Shown here in pieces: positions 8,536 to 15,728 of a stretch of 64,000 bases of DNA; the stretch's first letter is position 1, and every line of letters starts with the position of its first letter. The notes beneath the pieces were generated by a model, which worked only from the letters and a program-made list of their open reading frames with translations, made no database searches and was not told the DNA's origin. Source of the DNA: Longimicrobium sp. (GTDB lineage Bacteria > Gemmatimonadota > Gemmatimonadetes > Longimicrobiales > Longimicrobiaceae). The DNA is taken from NCBI GenBank assembly GCA_036389135.1, contig DASVQP010000070.1, positions 81,517-145,516 of the forward strand, in the 5' to 3' direction. The position numbers and the translations under genes were made by a program.

Positions 8536-9840
8536 TCACCGTGCGCCGAGCTCCGCGGCACAATAGGAGGCACGAGCCGCCACGGCGCGTGCCAACCGCT
8601 GGAGGTACTTCGCGTCGAGCCCCTCCTCGTCCACTAGCCGCTCGGCCACGGATGGCGCGGCATCGGCCGATGTTTGCGCCAGCGCCGCGATTCGCTGTGA
8701 TGTGCTACGGGATAGACGGCTGCGTTGCGTCTCACGCGCCCACGCGTCACGGCCGATCTGATCCAGAGCGGTATGCCCCCCGACCGCCATGGCCATGCGC
8801 AGGTTTCGCATCTGCCGGCCCCGCGCCGCGAGGCCGAGGGCGCTCGATAGGTCGTAGAGCGGCGCCAGTGCCGCCTTCGCTCCAGGTTCGATCAGGAGTG
8901 AGAAATTCCGAAGGTGCGCATCAGTTCCGGCGGTCAGCCAGGCGTATCCCACGCCCTTGATGAAGTCGTCCACATCACCAGGAGAGGCATAGTCACGCAA
9001 CAGGTCCACGATTTCCTTGATCCCCGCTCCAGTGTGTGACGCGTACTTGAATGCGGGATCCAGCCCCAGCGCCTGCGCCATATCCTCCTGATGCAGGCGC
9101 CGCACGTATCCATCGGCGTCCGCGGATCTGTCGTATCGCTCTACCGCGATCGCACTCTGCCTCTCGAATCGGATTACCCGTGACGCCGCTGCGGGCAATC
9201 CCACGGCGCGAGCCAACTGCAGGCAGAAGTGCTCGTTCTCGTTGTGGCCCGTCACCCCCGGCACGGGAGGCTTCAGGATGTGTGTGCTGGCGCGCCACCC
9301 GGACGGCCGGCCCCACCGCTGTCCTTCCACATCCCACACCAGAGCGACCTTGCCCAGTGCTCCTGGAAGGCTGAACTGGCCGGTGTGCACGATGCGCCGG
9401 TGAGGCGACGCGCGCGCTGCCACTTCTCTCAACAGAGTCTCGATCGCAGCTTCATCCAACCACTCGACCGAGGAGACAACGCGGCCATCCATGATCTCGG
9501 CCGCGCGTTCGGGTGCCGCGAACTGGACCGCCCCCACGCAGTCCTCCCCTATCGCTGCAAGCACCGCATACGGATCGTCACGCGACACGCCGAACTCGGC
9601 TTCGATCTCCTGAAGCCTCGCCTCGTTGTCCGGGAGCAGGCCGCGCAGCCAGTAGCGGACCCGGGTCCCTTCGTACTCCGGCGCGAAAAGCGAAAGGGCG
9701 AGAGATACCGGGTACGCATCAGGATCGCTGAGCCAGCTCTCCGCGTATCGGAAGCGATAGGTATGGGTATCGGCCGTCCTCACCAGGTGGCCCGCGAGGT
9801 GTCGGTCGAGAAGCACCGTGAGTTCGCGCGGCACGGTCAT
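8536..9840 (-). CDS. hipA: HipA-type Ser/Thr kinase toxin
   Basis: A 434-residue kinase of the HipA toxin family, which stops growth by phosphorylating glutamyl-tRNA synthetase in the best-known case. An N-terminal HipA couple domain covers residues 1-110. The kinase core shows the phosphate loop FSLPGALGKVAL (156-167), Lys190 in THILKP, HQEDMAQALG (250-259), catalytic Asp307 in GTDAHLRN and the metal site PLYDLSSA (Asp330). All key residues are present, so the toxin looks functional. Its ATG overlaps the hipB stop by four bases. Base composition is more A/T-rich than the neighbours, and the pair sits between two glycosyltransferase genes usually found close together, suggesting acquisition. 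Confidence 0.92.
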   Translation of the reverse strand: MTVPRELTVLLDRHLAGHLVRTADTHTYRFRYAESWLSDPDAYPVSLALSLFAPEYEGTRVRYWLRGLLPDNEARLQEIEAEFGVSRDDPYAVLAAIGEDCVGAVQFAAPERAAEIMDGRVVSSVEWLDEAAIETLLREVAARASPHRRIVHTGQFSLPGALGKVALVWDVEGQRWGRPSGWRASTHILKPPVPGVTGHNENEHFCLQLARAVGLPAAASRVIRFERQSAIAVERYDRSADADGYVRRLHQEDMAQALGLDPAFKYASHTGAGIKEIVDLLRDYASPGDVDDFIKGVGYAWLTAGTDAHLRNFSLLIEPGAKAALAPLYDLSSALGLAARGRQMRNLRMAMAVGGHTALDQIGRDAWARETQRSRLSRSTSQRIAALAQTSADAAPSVAERLVDEEGLDAKYLQRLARAVAARASYCAAELGAR

Positions 9841-10070
9841 TCAGCACCCCCATGGCTCTCATTCGGCCCCCGCGCGTCCAGACGAATACCGAGCGCTCCC
9901 AGGGTTCGAAGCACGAGAGCGATCTCCAACCTCTCCCGTCCTCCCTCCAGCGCGGCGATCCACTGGCGAGTGCACCCAACTCGCTCAGCTACCTCCTGCA
10001 TGCTGAGCCCCTGACGCTTGCGCTCAGTGTGCACCAGGAGCCCCAGCTCACGAATGGTTCTAAGCCTCAT
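9837..10070 (-). CDS. hipB: HipB-type XRE antitoxin
   Basis: A 77-residue helix-turn-helix protein of the XRE/Cro family. The HTH lies at about residues 14-45 (ERKRQGLSMQEVAERVGCTR then QWIAALEGGRE). It is encoded immediately before hipA with a four-base overlap, the normal HipBA order. Expected to bind HipA and to repress its own operon through the palindromic region just upstream (10,082-10,155). Confidence 0.92.
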   Translation of the reverse strand: MRLRTIRELGLLVHTERKRQGLSMQEVAERVGCTRQWIAALEGGRERLEIALVLRTLGALGIRLDARGPNESHGGAE

Positions 10071-10081
10071 GGTTTCGCATC

Positions 10082-10155
10082 AGTTAACGATCACTAACAA
10101 TCATCGGTATGTTGATGATCGCTGACATTATCTCCGATGTCAACGTTCGTTAACT
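10082..10155 (-). promoter_or_regulatory. Candidate hipBA operator/promoter
   Basis: Upstream of hipB there are two nested inverted pairs: AGTTAACGA (10,082-10,090) with TCGTTAACT (10,147-10,155), and CATCGG (10,102-10,107) with CCGATG (10,134-10,139). On the minus strand a perfect TTGACA -35-like hexamer occupies 10,138-10,143. The -10 is not clear. Fits autoregulation by a HipB-like repressor. Confidence 0.55.
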
Positions 10156-10174
10156 TATTCGAGAATGGTAGAGA

Positions 10175-10870
10175 TCAGCGACGCGACGGGTTAGCGTACC
10201 GCCGCGCCAGCTCCGCCGGGTCCGCGCCGCGGAAATAGGACCAGCGCAGGCGCCACATCAGCAGGATGGTGCGCGCGACTCCGCGCTCCTCCCAGCGGCG
10301 GCTGGAGGTGGTCACGCATGCGCGGAGGCAGAGCGGCGGGCCCAGGCGCTTGAGGGCGCGGGTGATGGCGACGTCCTCCATCAGCGGCACGTCAGGGAAG
10401 CCGCCGACACGTCGGAACCACTCGCGCCGCACGAAGATCGCCTGGTCGCCCGTCGCGATCCCGCTCAACCGCGAGCGGATGCCGATCATCCGCTCCACCA
10501 CGCGCAGGAGCGGATGGCGGCCGGAGAGGCGCACGTCGAAGCGGCCCCATCCCCGCCCCGTGCGCCGCAGCCCGTCGAGCACCAGGGCGTCGGCTCCGTC
10601 CGGGAGCTCGGTGTCGGCGTGGAGGAAGAGGAGGACGCCGCCGGACGCGGCGGCGGCGCCGGCGTTCTGCTGAACGGCACGTCCGCGTCGCGACGGGATC
10701 ACCTGGTCCGCCAGCGGCGCGGCCAGGGCCGGTGTGCCGTCGGTGCTTCCGCCGTCCACCACGATCACCTCGTGGCCACGCTCGCGCAGTGGCTGAAGAG
10801 GGGCCAGCGCCTCTCGGATGCCGGCGGCCTCGTCGAGCGCCGGTACGATGATGGAGATCCGCCCGCTCAC
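10175..10870 (-). CDS. Family 2 glycosyltransferase, TIGR04283 type
   Basis: A 231-residue GT-A enzyme. The nucleotide-sugar-binding core is visible: SIIVPALDEAAGI, EVIVVDGGSTDGT, then the metal-binding LLFLHADTELP and the GDQAIFVRREWFRRVGGF and EDVAITRAL acceptor blocks. It belongs with TIGR04283, which commonly pairs with TIGR04282 (here at 7323). It starts inside the stop of the upstream TolB/TPR gene (four-base overlap), so both are read as one unit. Product not predictable from sequence. Confidence 0.85.
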   Translation of the reverse strand: MSGRISIIVPALDEAAGIREALAPLQPLRERGHEVIVVDGGSTDGTPALAAPLADQVIPSRRGRAVQQNAGAAAASGGVLLFLHADTELPDGADALVLDGLRRTGRGWGRFDVRLSGRHPLLRVVERMIGIRSRLSGIATGDQAIFVRREWFRRVGGFPDVPLMEDVAITRALKRLGPPLCLRACVTTSSRRWEERGVARTILLMWRLRWSYFRGADPAELARRYANPSRR

Positions 10871-12135
10871 CTCGCGCCGAGCTCGCCCAGCCTCCGCTCC
10901 ACCTCGGCCGCGGCGGAGCGTTCGTCCTCGGTGCCGCGCGGGTTCAGCTGCAGCGCCTGCCTGTACGCGGCCACGGCCCGCTCGCGGTCACCCGCGGCGC
11001 GCAGGGCGTCGCCCAGGCGCGTCTGCGCGCGGAACGAGCGCGGGAAGAGCTCGGTGGCGGCCGCAAAGATCTCGGCAGCGTCGGCGGCCTTGCCCCACGC
11101 CAGCCATTCGCCGCCCAACCCCAGCACCCCTCCCTCGGCCGCCGCGAAGTTGCCCCCCGCCGCCAGCCGCCGGGCGAGCGCCGCGACCTCAGCCGCGCTC
11201 CGGCCGGCCTGGAGCGAGTCACGCATCGCCACCTCCAGCGGCACGCGGGCGCTGGAGTAGAAGACCAGCCGGTCGCCGCGCGGGCTGACGACGTACGCGG
11301 TCACGTTCTGGAGCTCGGGCCCGGCGAAGCTCCTCACCGGACGCCACACGGTGTCTCGCCCGGGATCCAGCGTGTAAAGCGTGTTCCCCTTCCCCATCAG
11401 CAGCGTGCCGCGCGGCGTCCACGCGTGGCTGGTGCGGCCGAGCACGGTGGGCGCGACGTCCGTGACGCGACCGGTCGCCACGTCCACGCGGCGGATGCGG
11501 TTGTGGCCGGACGAGTCGGTGCGCGTAAAAGTGACGGCGCGCGCACCCGGCACCCGTTGCGGGGGCAGCGGCGCGGCGGGTGACTCCACATCCCTCGTCT
11601 GCCCGGTGCGTGCGTCGAAAAGCGCCACTCGGAAGCGCGACATCGGGCGCATCAGCGCAAAGGTGTTGCGGTCGATGCGCGTGTAGTAGCCCACCGTGTC
11701 CGGCCCGGGGAGGAGACCCCGCCGCGGCACGCCGTCCGGACCGTACACCCAGGGGCCGAACTCGCGAAAGAGCGTTTCCGGTTTCCAGCGCACCGCCAGC
11801 AGCTCGCCGCCGGGCTCGACGGTGGGACTGTTCTCGTTCTCCGGCGTGCGCGTCACCTGGGTCTCCGCGCCCGTCGCCAGGTCGATGCGGAAGACGTCCG
11901 TCTGGCTGGTCGGCCCGCCCCGCTGGCCGGAGAAGACGATGGCGCGCCCGTCCGGGGTGAAGGAGGGCTGCGTGTTGCGCCCTCCCCTCGTGAGGCGCGC
12001 CGGCTCGCCCACCTCCAGCCGCCCGCCCCGCCAGCGGAGCTCACTCACGTACAGGTCCACTGGATTAGCCTCCTGCGCGGCCGCGGGCGCGGAGGCGAGG
12101 CAGAGGAGCGCGACGGATGCGAAAACGCGGTTCAT
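10867..12135 (-). CDS. Exported TolB-like beta-propeller protein with C-terminal TPR
   Basis: A 422-residue protein with signal peptide MNRVFASVALLCLASAPAAA cleaved near AQE. Residues about 35-330 contain WD40-like/PD40 blades of TolB type (PSFTPDGRAIVFSG, SPTVEPGGELLAVRW, VSPRGDRLVFYSS). Residues about 345-420 form two TPR-like helix pairs (AEIFAAATELFPRSFRAQTR, AVAAYRQALQLNPRGTEDE). Likely a periplasmic scaffold; TolB itself lacks the TPR part. The ATG at 12,135 has a weak ribosome site. Coupled to the glycosyltransferase gene downstream by a four-base overlap. Confidence 0.75.
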   Translation of the reverse strand: MNRVFASVALLCLASAPAAAQEANPVDLYVSELRWRGGRLEVGEPARLTRGGRNTQPSFTPDGRAIVFSGQRGGPTSQTDVFRIDLATGAETQVTRTPENENSPTVEPGGELLAVRWKPETLFREFGPWVYGPDGVPRRGLLPGPDTVGYYTRIDRNTFALMRPMSRFRVALFDARTGQTRDVESPAAPLPPQRVPGARAVTFTRTDSSGHNRIRRVDVATGRVTDVAPTVLGRTSHAWTPRGTLLMGKGNTLYTLDPGRDTVWRPVRSFAGPELQNVTAYVVSPRGDRLVFYSSARVPLEVAMRDSLQAGRSAAEVAALARRLAAGGNFAAAEGGVLGLGGEWLAWGKAADAAEIFAAATELFPRSFRAQTRLGDALRAAGDRERAVAAYRQALQLNPRGTEDERSAAAEVERRLGELGAR

Positions 12136-12217
12136 CGGAAGGTGGTTGGGGACACGTGCCTGGGTAAGGGCCGCCTTCGCCGGAAGCAGCCGACCAGTTC
12201 CGTCTTGAGAGCAGCTC

Positions 12218-12391
12218 CTACTGACTCGCCCGTTCCCGCCTGGCCTGGAGAATGGCGGCGGCGCGCTGGAGCACGTCCATCTCTTCCGCCAGGCGCTCGC
12301 TCTTTTCTCGAAGGCGATCGCTGACAAGCGACAGCTCCCGTTCCTTTTCGAGTGCCTCTCGCGCCTTTTTGACGTTTTCGGTCTCAAGCAT
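12218..12391 (-). CDS. Small charged coiled-coil protein
   Basis: A 57-residue protein beginning MLETENVKKAREALEKERE and ending ARRERASQ; almost the whole chain is an acidic/basic heptad pattern expected to form one coiled coil. I do not recognise a family. Its ATG overlaps the last codons and stop of the upstream membrane/coiled-coil gene by eight bases and has GGAAGGA in front, which supports real, coupled translation. The two proteins probably act together through their coiled coils. Confidence 0.6.
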   Translation of the reverse strand: MLETENVKKAREALEKERELSLVSDRLREKSERLAEEMDVLQRAAAILQARRERASQ

Positions 12392-12737
12392 GCGGTCCTT
12401 CCGGGGTGTCGGTTACGTCCAGATAGGGGCTGAGTACCTCGCGCAGTTGCCGAATACGAATCTCCAGAACGCCCACCCGTTGCTCGACCAGGGTAAGACG
12501 ATCGTTCCGCTGTGAATCGATTTCCGCATTCAGCGTGACCTCCTGCCCCAGCACCTTTGCGGTGCCTTCAACTCGAGTCAGCGCGGGCAGGCCACCTGAA
12601 TACAGTGCTCGTGCGTTCGCGGGCCGCAGGAAGCGAGCCAGGTACAGGGTCGAGATATAAAGGATTCCTCCCGTGAGCACGAGGAGGAGGAACCGGACGG
12701 TCCACAGGAGCGGAAGCCAGAGGAGGATGTGTCCCAT
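12384..12737 (-). CDS. Small membrane-anchored coiled-coil protein
   Basis: A 117-residue protein with two closely spaced hydrophobic stretches in residues 3-38 (HILLWLPLLWTVRFLLLVLT then GILYISTLYLARF), followed by a soluble region and a heptad-rich tail (RLTLVEQRVGVLEIRIRQLR). Family not recognised. The ATG at 12,737 is the most reasonable start, since the membrane segment follows at once. Base use is less GC-rich than in the flanking genes. Confidence 0.6.
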   Translation of the reverse strand: MGHILLWLPLLWTVRFLLLVLTGGILYISTLYLARFLRPANARALYSGGLPALTRVEGTAKVLGQEVTLNAEIDSQRNDRLTLVEQRVGVLEIRIRQLREVLSPYLDVTDTPEGPHA

Positions 12738-13066
12738 GGCCGGAACGCTAGGCGCTAAAATGGCCTTCGGCAATGGAAAACGGGTCCTCCCACATACCTC
12801 CGCCACGTCCTGCGCGCGGCCGTGCAACTGCTGGCGCGTAGCGTCCGCGCCGGCACCGACAGCACGGAGTCAGGTAGACCCGCGTCGTCCGGGATCAGAG
12901 CGGCGAGGGGTCTAGTCTACGTCGCCGCCACCGCGCGCCAGTCCGGAGAGGCGCGAGCCGACGCATCCGGCAAGGCCCGGCACGCGGTTGTAGATCCAGT
13001 TCCGTGTGAGCCGCGTACCCTTTGGCAAGAGACAGTCTGAACGAACCTTGTACAAGGATGGAAGAA
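12738..13066. other. Gene-free stretch upstream of the fasciclin gene
   Basis: No open frame with credible coding character. It must carry the promoter of the fasciclin gene and of the divergent coiled-coil pair, but I see no convincing -35/-10 pair. Confidence 0.4.
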
Positions 13067-13651
13067 ATGAAGAAGATGATCGCGATGGTGATGGTCGCCA
13101 CGGCCATGACGGCGGGAACCGCTTCCGCGCAGGCGAGCCGTGCCAATGCGGCGGGCATGTCGCGGGCGGCGGTGATGGTGGGCGGGCAGTCGATGCTCCC
13201 GTCGCGCGACATCGTGGACAACGCGGTGAACTCGGCGGACCACACCACGCTGGTGGCGGCGGTGAAGGCGGCGGACTTGGTGCAGACGCTCAAGGGTCGC
13301 GGGCCGTTCACGGTCTTCGCGCCGGTCAACGACGCGTTCGAGAACCTCCCCGAGGGCACCGTCACCACGCTGCTGCGCCCGGAGAACAAGGCGGCGCTCG
13401 CAAAGGTGCTGACCTACCACGTCGTCCCGGGCCGCCACACCGCCGCGGACCTGATGCGCATGATCCGCCAGGGGAACGGCAGCGCCACCCTGCGCACCGC
13501 CAGCGGCGGCACCCTCACCGCCATGATGAACGGGCCGATGAACGTCTCGCTCCGTGACGAGTCCGGGAACGTCGCGAGCATCTCCACCTACGACGTGCTC
13601 CAGTCCAACGGCGTCATCCACGTCATCAACAAGGTCCTGCTGCCGAGATAG
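13067..13651 (+). CDS. Secreted fasciclin (FAS1) domain protein
   Basis: A 194-residue exported protein: signal peptide MKKMIAMVMVATAMTAGTAS-AQA, then one FAS1 domain at about 55-193. The FAS1 H1 and H2 blocks are seen as TVFAPVNDAFENLP and the VLTYHVVPGRHTAADL region, ending in GVIHVINKVLLPR. FAS1 proteins work in adhesion or as extracellular binding modules. I prefer the ATG at 13,067 (GGAAGAA just before, classic MKK start) over the ATG at 13,058. A strong terminator follows. Confidence 0.9.
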   Translation: MKKMIAMVMVATAMTAGTASAQASRANAAGMSRAAVMVGGQSMLPSRDIVDNAVNSADHTTLVAAVKAADLVQTLKGRGPFTVFAPVNDAFENLPEGTVTTLLRPENKAALAKVLTYHVVPGRHTAADLMRMIRQGNGSATLRTASGGTLTAMMNGPMNVSLRDESGNVASISTYDVLQSNGVIHVINKVLLPR

Positions 13652-13674
13652 TCGCAGGAGCGGGCAAGTGCAGC

Positions 13675-13716
13675 GGGCGCGCCGGGAACTCTCCCGGCGC
13701 GCCCCGCTCTTTTTGT
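13675..13716 (+). terminator. Rho-independent terminator of the fasciclin gene
   Basis: A perfect 13-base-pair stem, GGGCGCGCCGGGA (13,675-13,687) with TCCCGGCGCGCCC (13,692-13,704), a four-base loop ACTC, and a T-rich tail CGCTCTTTTTG. Confidence 0.9.
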
Positions 13717-13812
13717 GTGACCCTAAGATGCGCTACGCCATGCAGTTGGCGCATCTGGTGCGCTCTGAAACGACGGCTGTTTTTCAGCGCCTCCCTTCGT
13801 ATCTTCCGGGGT

Positions 13813-14262
13813 ATGATTCGAATCTACCTCGACAGTTGCTGCTTCAGTCGCTTGTTCGACGAACAGACCCAGACTCGCATCCGGGCAGAGACCGAAGCGA
13901 TCCGACTGATCCTCAGCGTCGTTGCGCGTGGGGAGTGGGAGTTGATCCACAGCGAAGCGGTCGAAGCGGAGGCCGCGACCATCCCGGACCCGGAGCGACG
14001 ACGTGAGGTTCTGGCACTCGCGGCCACGGGCACTGTTCGCCTTCCATTCACCCCAGAGCACATCGAGCGAGCCAGGGTACTGAAAATGCTGGGATTCAAA
14101 AGCTTCGACGCGCTTCATGTGGTGTCCGCCGAAGCCGCGGGGGCTCACGTGCTGCTCACGACCGACGATGGAATGATACGAAGAGCCCGGCGCTTCACTG
14201 ACAAGCTGTTTGTGCGCATAGACAACCCGCTCACCTGGTTGCAGGAGGTTGCTCCGAGATGA
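13813..14262 (+). CDS. PIN-domain ribonuclease toxin
   Basis: A 149-residue PIN protein. Asp7 in MIRIYLDSCCF starts the acidic set, Glu residues follow in the HSEAVEAEAATI region, and the C-terminal active-site strand reads FDALHVVSAEA then LLTTDDGMIRRA. Such proteins usually cleave RNA as VapC-type toxins. The gene comes first and a small partner gene overlaps its stop by four bases, the reverse of the common antitoxin-first order. Composition is more A/T-rich than the fasciclin gene upstream. Confidence 0.85.
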   Translation: MIRIYLDSCCFSRLFDEQTQTRIRAETEAIRLILSVVARGEWELIHSEAVEAEAATIPDPERRREVLALAATGTVRLPFTPEHIERARVLKMLGFKSFDALHVVSAEAAGAHVLLTTDDGMIRRARRFTDKLFVRIDNPLTWLQEVAPR

Positions 14263-14507
14263 CTGCTCCGACGATAAAGTCCGCGGAGGGGATCCTGTGC
14301 AGAGTCATGGAGGAAATCGAGCGCGATCTGGGCCCCGAGGGGACGATCGAATTCCTCGAACGGTTCAAACCCGGGAAAGGCGACTATACGGCTGAGCGGC
14401 ACAAGATCCTCGACCGGATCGACCTCTCTGAAGTGCCTGCGCTCGTGGCGGAGCTACGACGCGATGGCCGCCTTCCCTGTGTGGAAGACGACAACCGGGA
14501 GTCCTGA
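14259..14507 (+). CDS. Small acidic partner of the PIN protein (putative antitoxin)
   Basis: An 82-residue acidic protein whose ATG lies in the stop of the PIN gene (ATGA). The central block FLERFKPGKGDYTAERHKIL and the end SEVPALVAELRRDGRL recall small proteins that accompany PIN genes of this type, but I cannot name a family and see no DNA-binding motif. Role as antitoxin is inferred from overlap and size only. Confidence 0.65.
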   Translation: MTAPTIKSAEGILCRVMEEIERDLGPEGTIEFLERFKPGKGDYTAERHKILDRIDLSEVPALVAELRRDGRLPCVEDDNRES

Positions 14508-14551
14508 GTCGAGAGCGGATCGCACTCTCCGGTTCTAGCCTGATCTGCTCG

Positions 14552-14759
14552 CTACGCAACCACCCCGACGTAAGCCTGCCCTTTCGTCGGCTCAGGCACC
14601 GGCAGGCCTTCCAGACGCAAGCCCTCAAGGCGGAGATCCACCGCTTGCCGCACGTTCGCTTCCACGTGTCGCCCCGGTGCTGATGCAGGCTGGCAGATCG
14701 GGTGAGTGCGTGGAGGAGCCGGTCCCCGTCTCTTCGACAACGATCGGATAGCGCTTCAT
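14552..14759 (-). pseudogene. hicB: HicB-type antitoxin, frameshifted
   Basis: Starting at the ATG at 14,759 the frame reads MKRYPIVVEETGTGSSTHSP then DLPACISTGAT, a clear HicB N-terminus. Near 14,668 it loses frame; the continuation HVEANVRQAVDLRLEGLRLE then GLPVPEP is found in the neighbouring frame and ends at the TAG at 14,552. Together they make a normal-length HicB with a small deletion at the junction. No product expected. Confidence 0.8.
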
Positions 14760-14784
14760 TGCTTGGTCGTTTGGGGATGCGGGG

Positions 14785-14880
14785 GAGGTCCCCAAAGTGA
14801 CTCGGCCGCCCAGGCTATGCGGCGCAATGTCTCGTGGACGAGCATAACACACAGTCATCCGAAAACCGGTTCGTACGGTG
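14785..14880 (-). pseudogene. Remnant of a HicA-type toxin
   Basis: Directly upstream of the hicB remnant, two frames carry HicA-like pieces: RMTVCYARPRDIAPH in one and TLRRIAWAAESLW in the next, matching the end of HicA (basic, then the xTLRxIxxxAG helix). Position before hicB fits. Only about the last 40 residues can be seen, so this is a degraded relic. Confidence 0.5.
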
Positions 14881-15073
14881 GTTCAGAGCGCGCGCTGCAC
14901 GCTCCTTTCGCTGACGGTTACGCCGTTGCCCCACGGCGTGTCAGGAGGGCGAGCGCGTGAAGATCAGCAGGCGGAGGCCAGAGGTTCGGTAGCTTTGCCT
15001 ACTGTGTGGGCCTAGGGGAAGGGGTATCGTGCGGACGAAAGTCAACCGCTTCCACCGCACGGGAGGATGGGCC

Positions 15074-15619
15074 ATGAACGCGCTCCGCTCTCACATCGCG
15101 CACGCCGCGCGCTGGCTCTTCGCCAGCCGACTCGCATCGCCGCTCTGGCTGGGGGTGCGCATCTACCTGGGGTCGGTCTGGCTCCAATTCGGGCTCGCCA
15201 AGGTCCGGGGAGGGTGGCTCACCGGCAATCCGCTCTATGGGCTGCTGGACGCGGTCGCACGCGGACAGACGCCGGCGCCCGTCCCCGCGTACCGCCACAT
15301 CGCGCGGGCGCTGATCGACTCCGGCGCGGACCGCATCCTCTCCGCCGCCATTCCGCTGACCGAGCTACTGGTGGCCGCCGCCTTCTTCAGCGGTCTCCTG
15401 CTGGTTCCCGCGGCCGTCGGCGCCGTGCTCCTCAACCTGAACCTGATCCTCTCCGGCATCGCGACCTGGCAGTTCGACGGGCGCATCATCGTGCTCCAGC
15501 TCCTTCTGCTGGTTGCGTGGCGTGTGGCGGGATTCCTGGGGCTGGGGCAGGTCGTCGCCGCAAAGGCGCCGCGACGGGTGCGCAGAACATCCTTGCTTCT
15601 CGGCTATCGACCAGCATGA
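15074..15619 (+). CDS. DoxX-family membrane protein
   Basis: A 181-residue protein with four membrane segments and the DoxX-type opening WLGVRIYLGSVWLQFGLAKV, followed by AIPLTELLVAAAFFSGLLLV and LLNLNLILSGIATWQFDGR. DoxX-like proteins are linked to quinone or sulfur redox partners, but no specific role can be assigned. The ATG at 15,074 has GGGAGG upstream. A terminator hairpin starts on its last stop base. Confidence 0.8.
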   Translation: MNALRSHIAHAARWLFASRLASPLWLGVRIYLGSVWLQFGLAKVRGGWLTGNPLYGLLDAVARGQTPAPVPAYRHIARALIDSGADRILSAAIPLTELLVAAAFFSGLLLVPAAVGAVLLNLNLILSGIATWQFDGRIIVLQLLLLVAWRVAGFLGLGQVVAAKAPRRVRRTSLLLGYRPA

Positions 15620-15663
15620 CATCAGGGGTCCGGCGTAGTGCGCCGGACCCCTGATGTTCTTTC
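15619..15663 (+). terminator. Strong hairpin terminator after the DoxX gene
   Basis: A perfect 17-base-pair stem: ACATCAGGGGTCCGGCG (15,619-15,635) and CGCCGGACCCCTGATGT (15,641-15,657) with loop TAGTG and tail TCTTTC. The first base belongs to the TGA stop. Confidence 0.85.
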
Positions 15664-15712
15664 TCGTGTTCTCTGTGGTCTCTGTGTGAGCCCGCAGTTG
15701 CCGTTCTCCGCG
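15660..15712. repeat. Dispersed repeat, family C (CTCTGTG type), half copy
   Basis: Contains TTCTCTGTGGTCTCTGTGTG followed by GCAGTTGCC, the same right end seen in the longer copies at 47,912-48,013 and 51,035-51,139. Lies between the convergent DoxX and NAD-GDH genes. Confidence 0.6.
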
Positions 15713-15728
15713 TGAGACCGGCCGATCC

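Noticed and set aside
9895..9915. tRNA T-arm-like GGTTCGAA
   Set aside because: It lies within hipB and no cloverleaf can be drawn around it.
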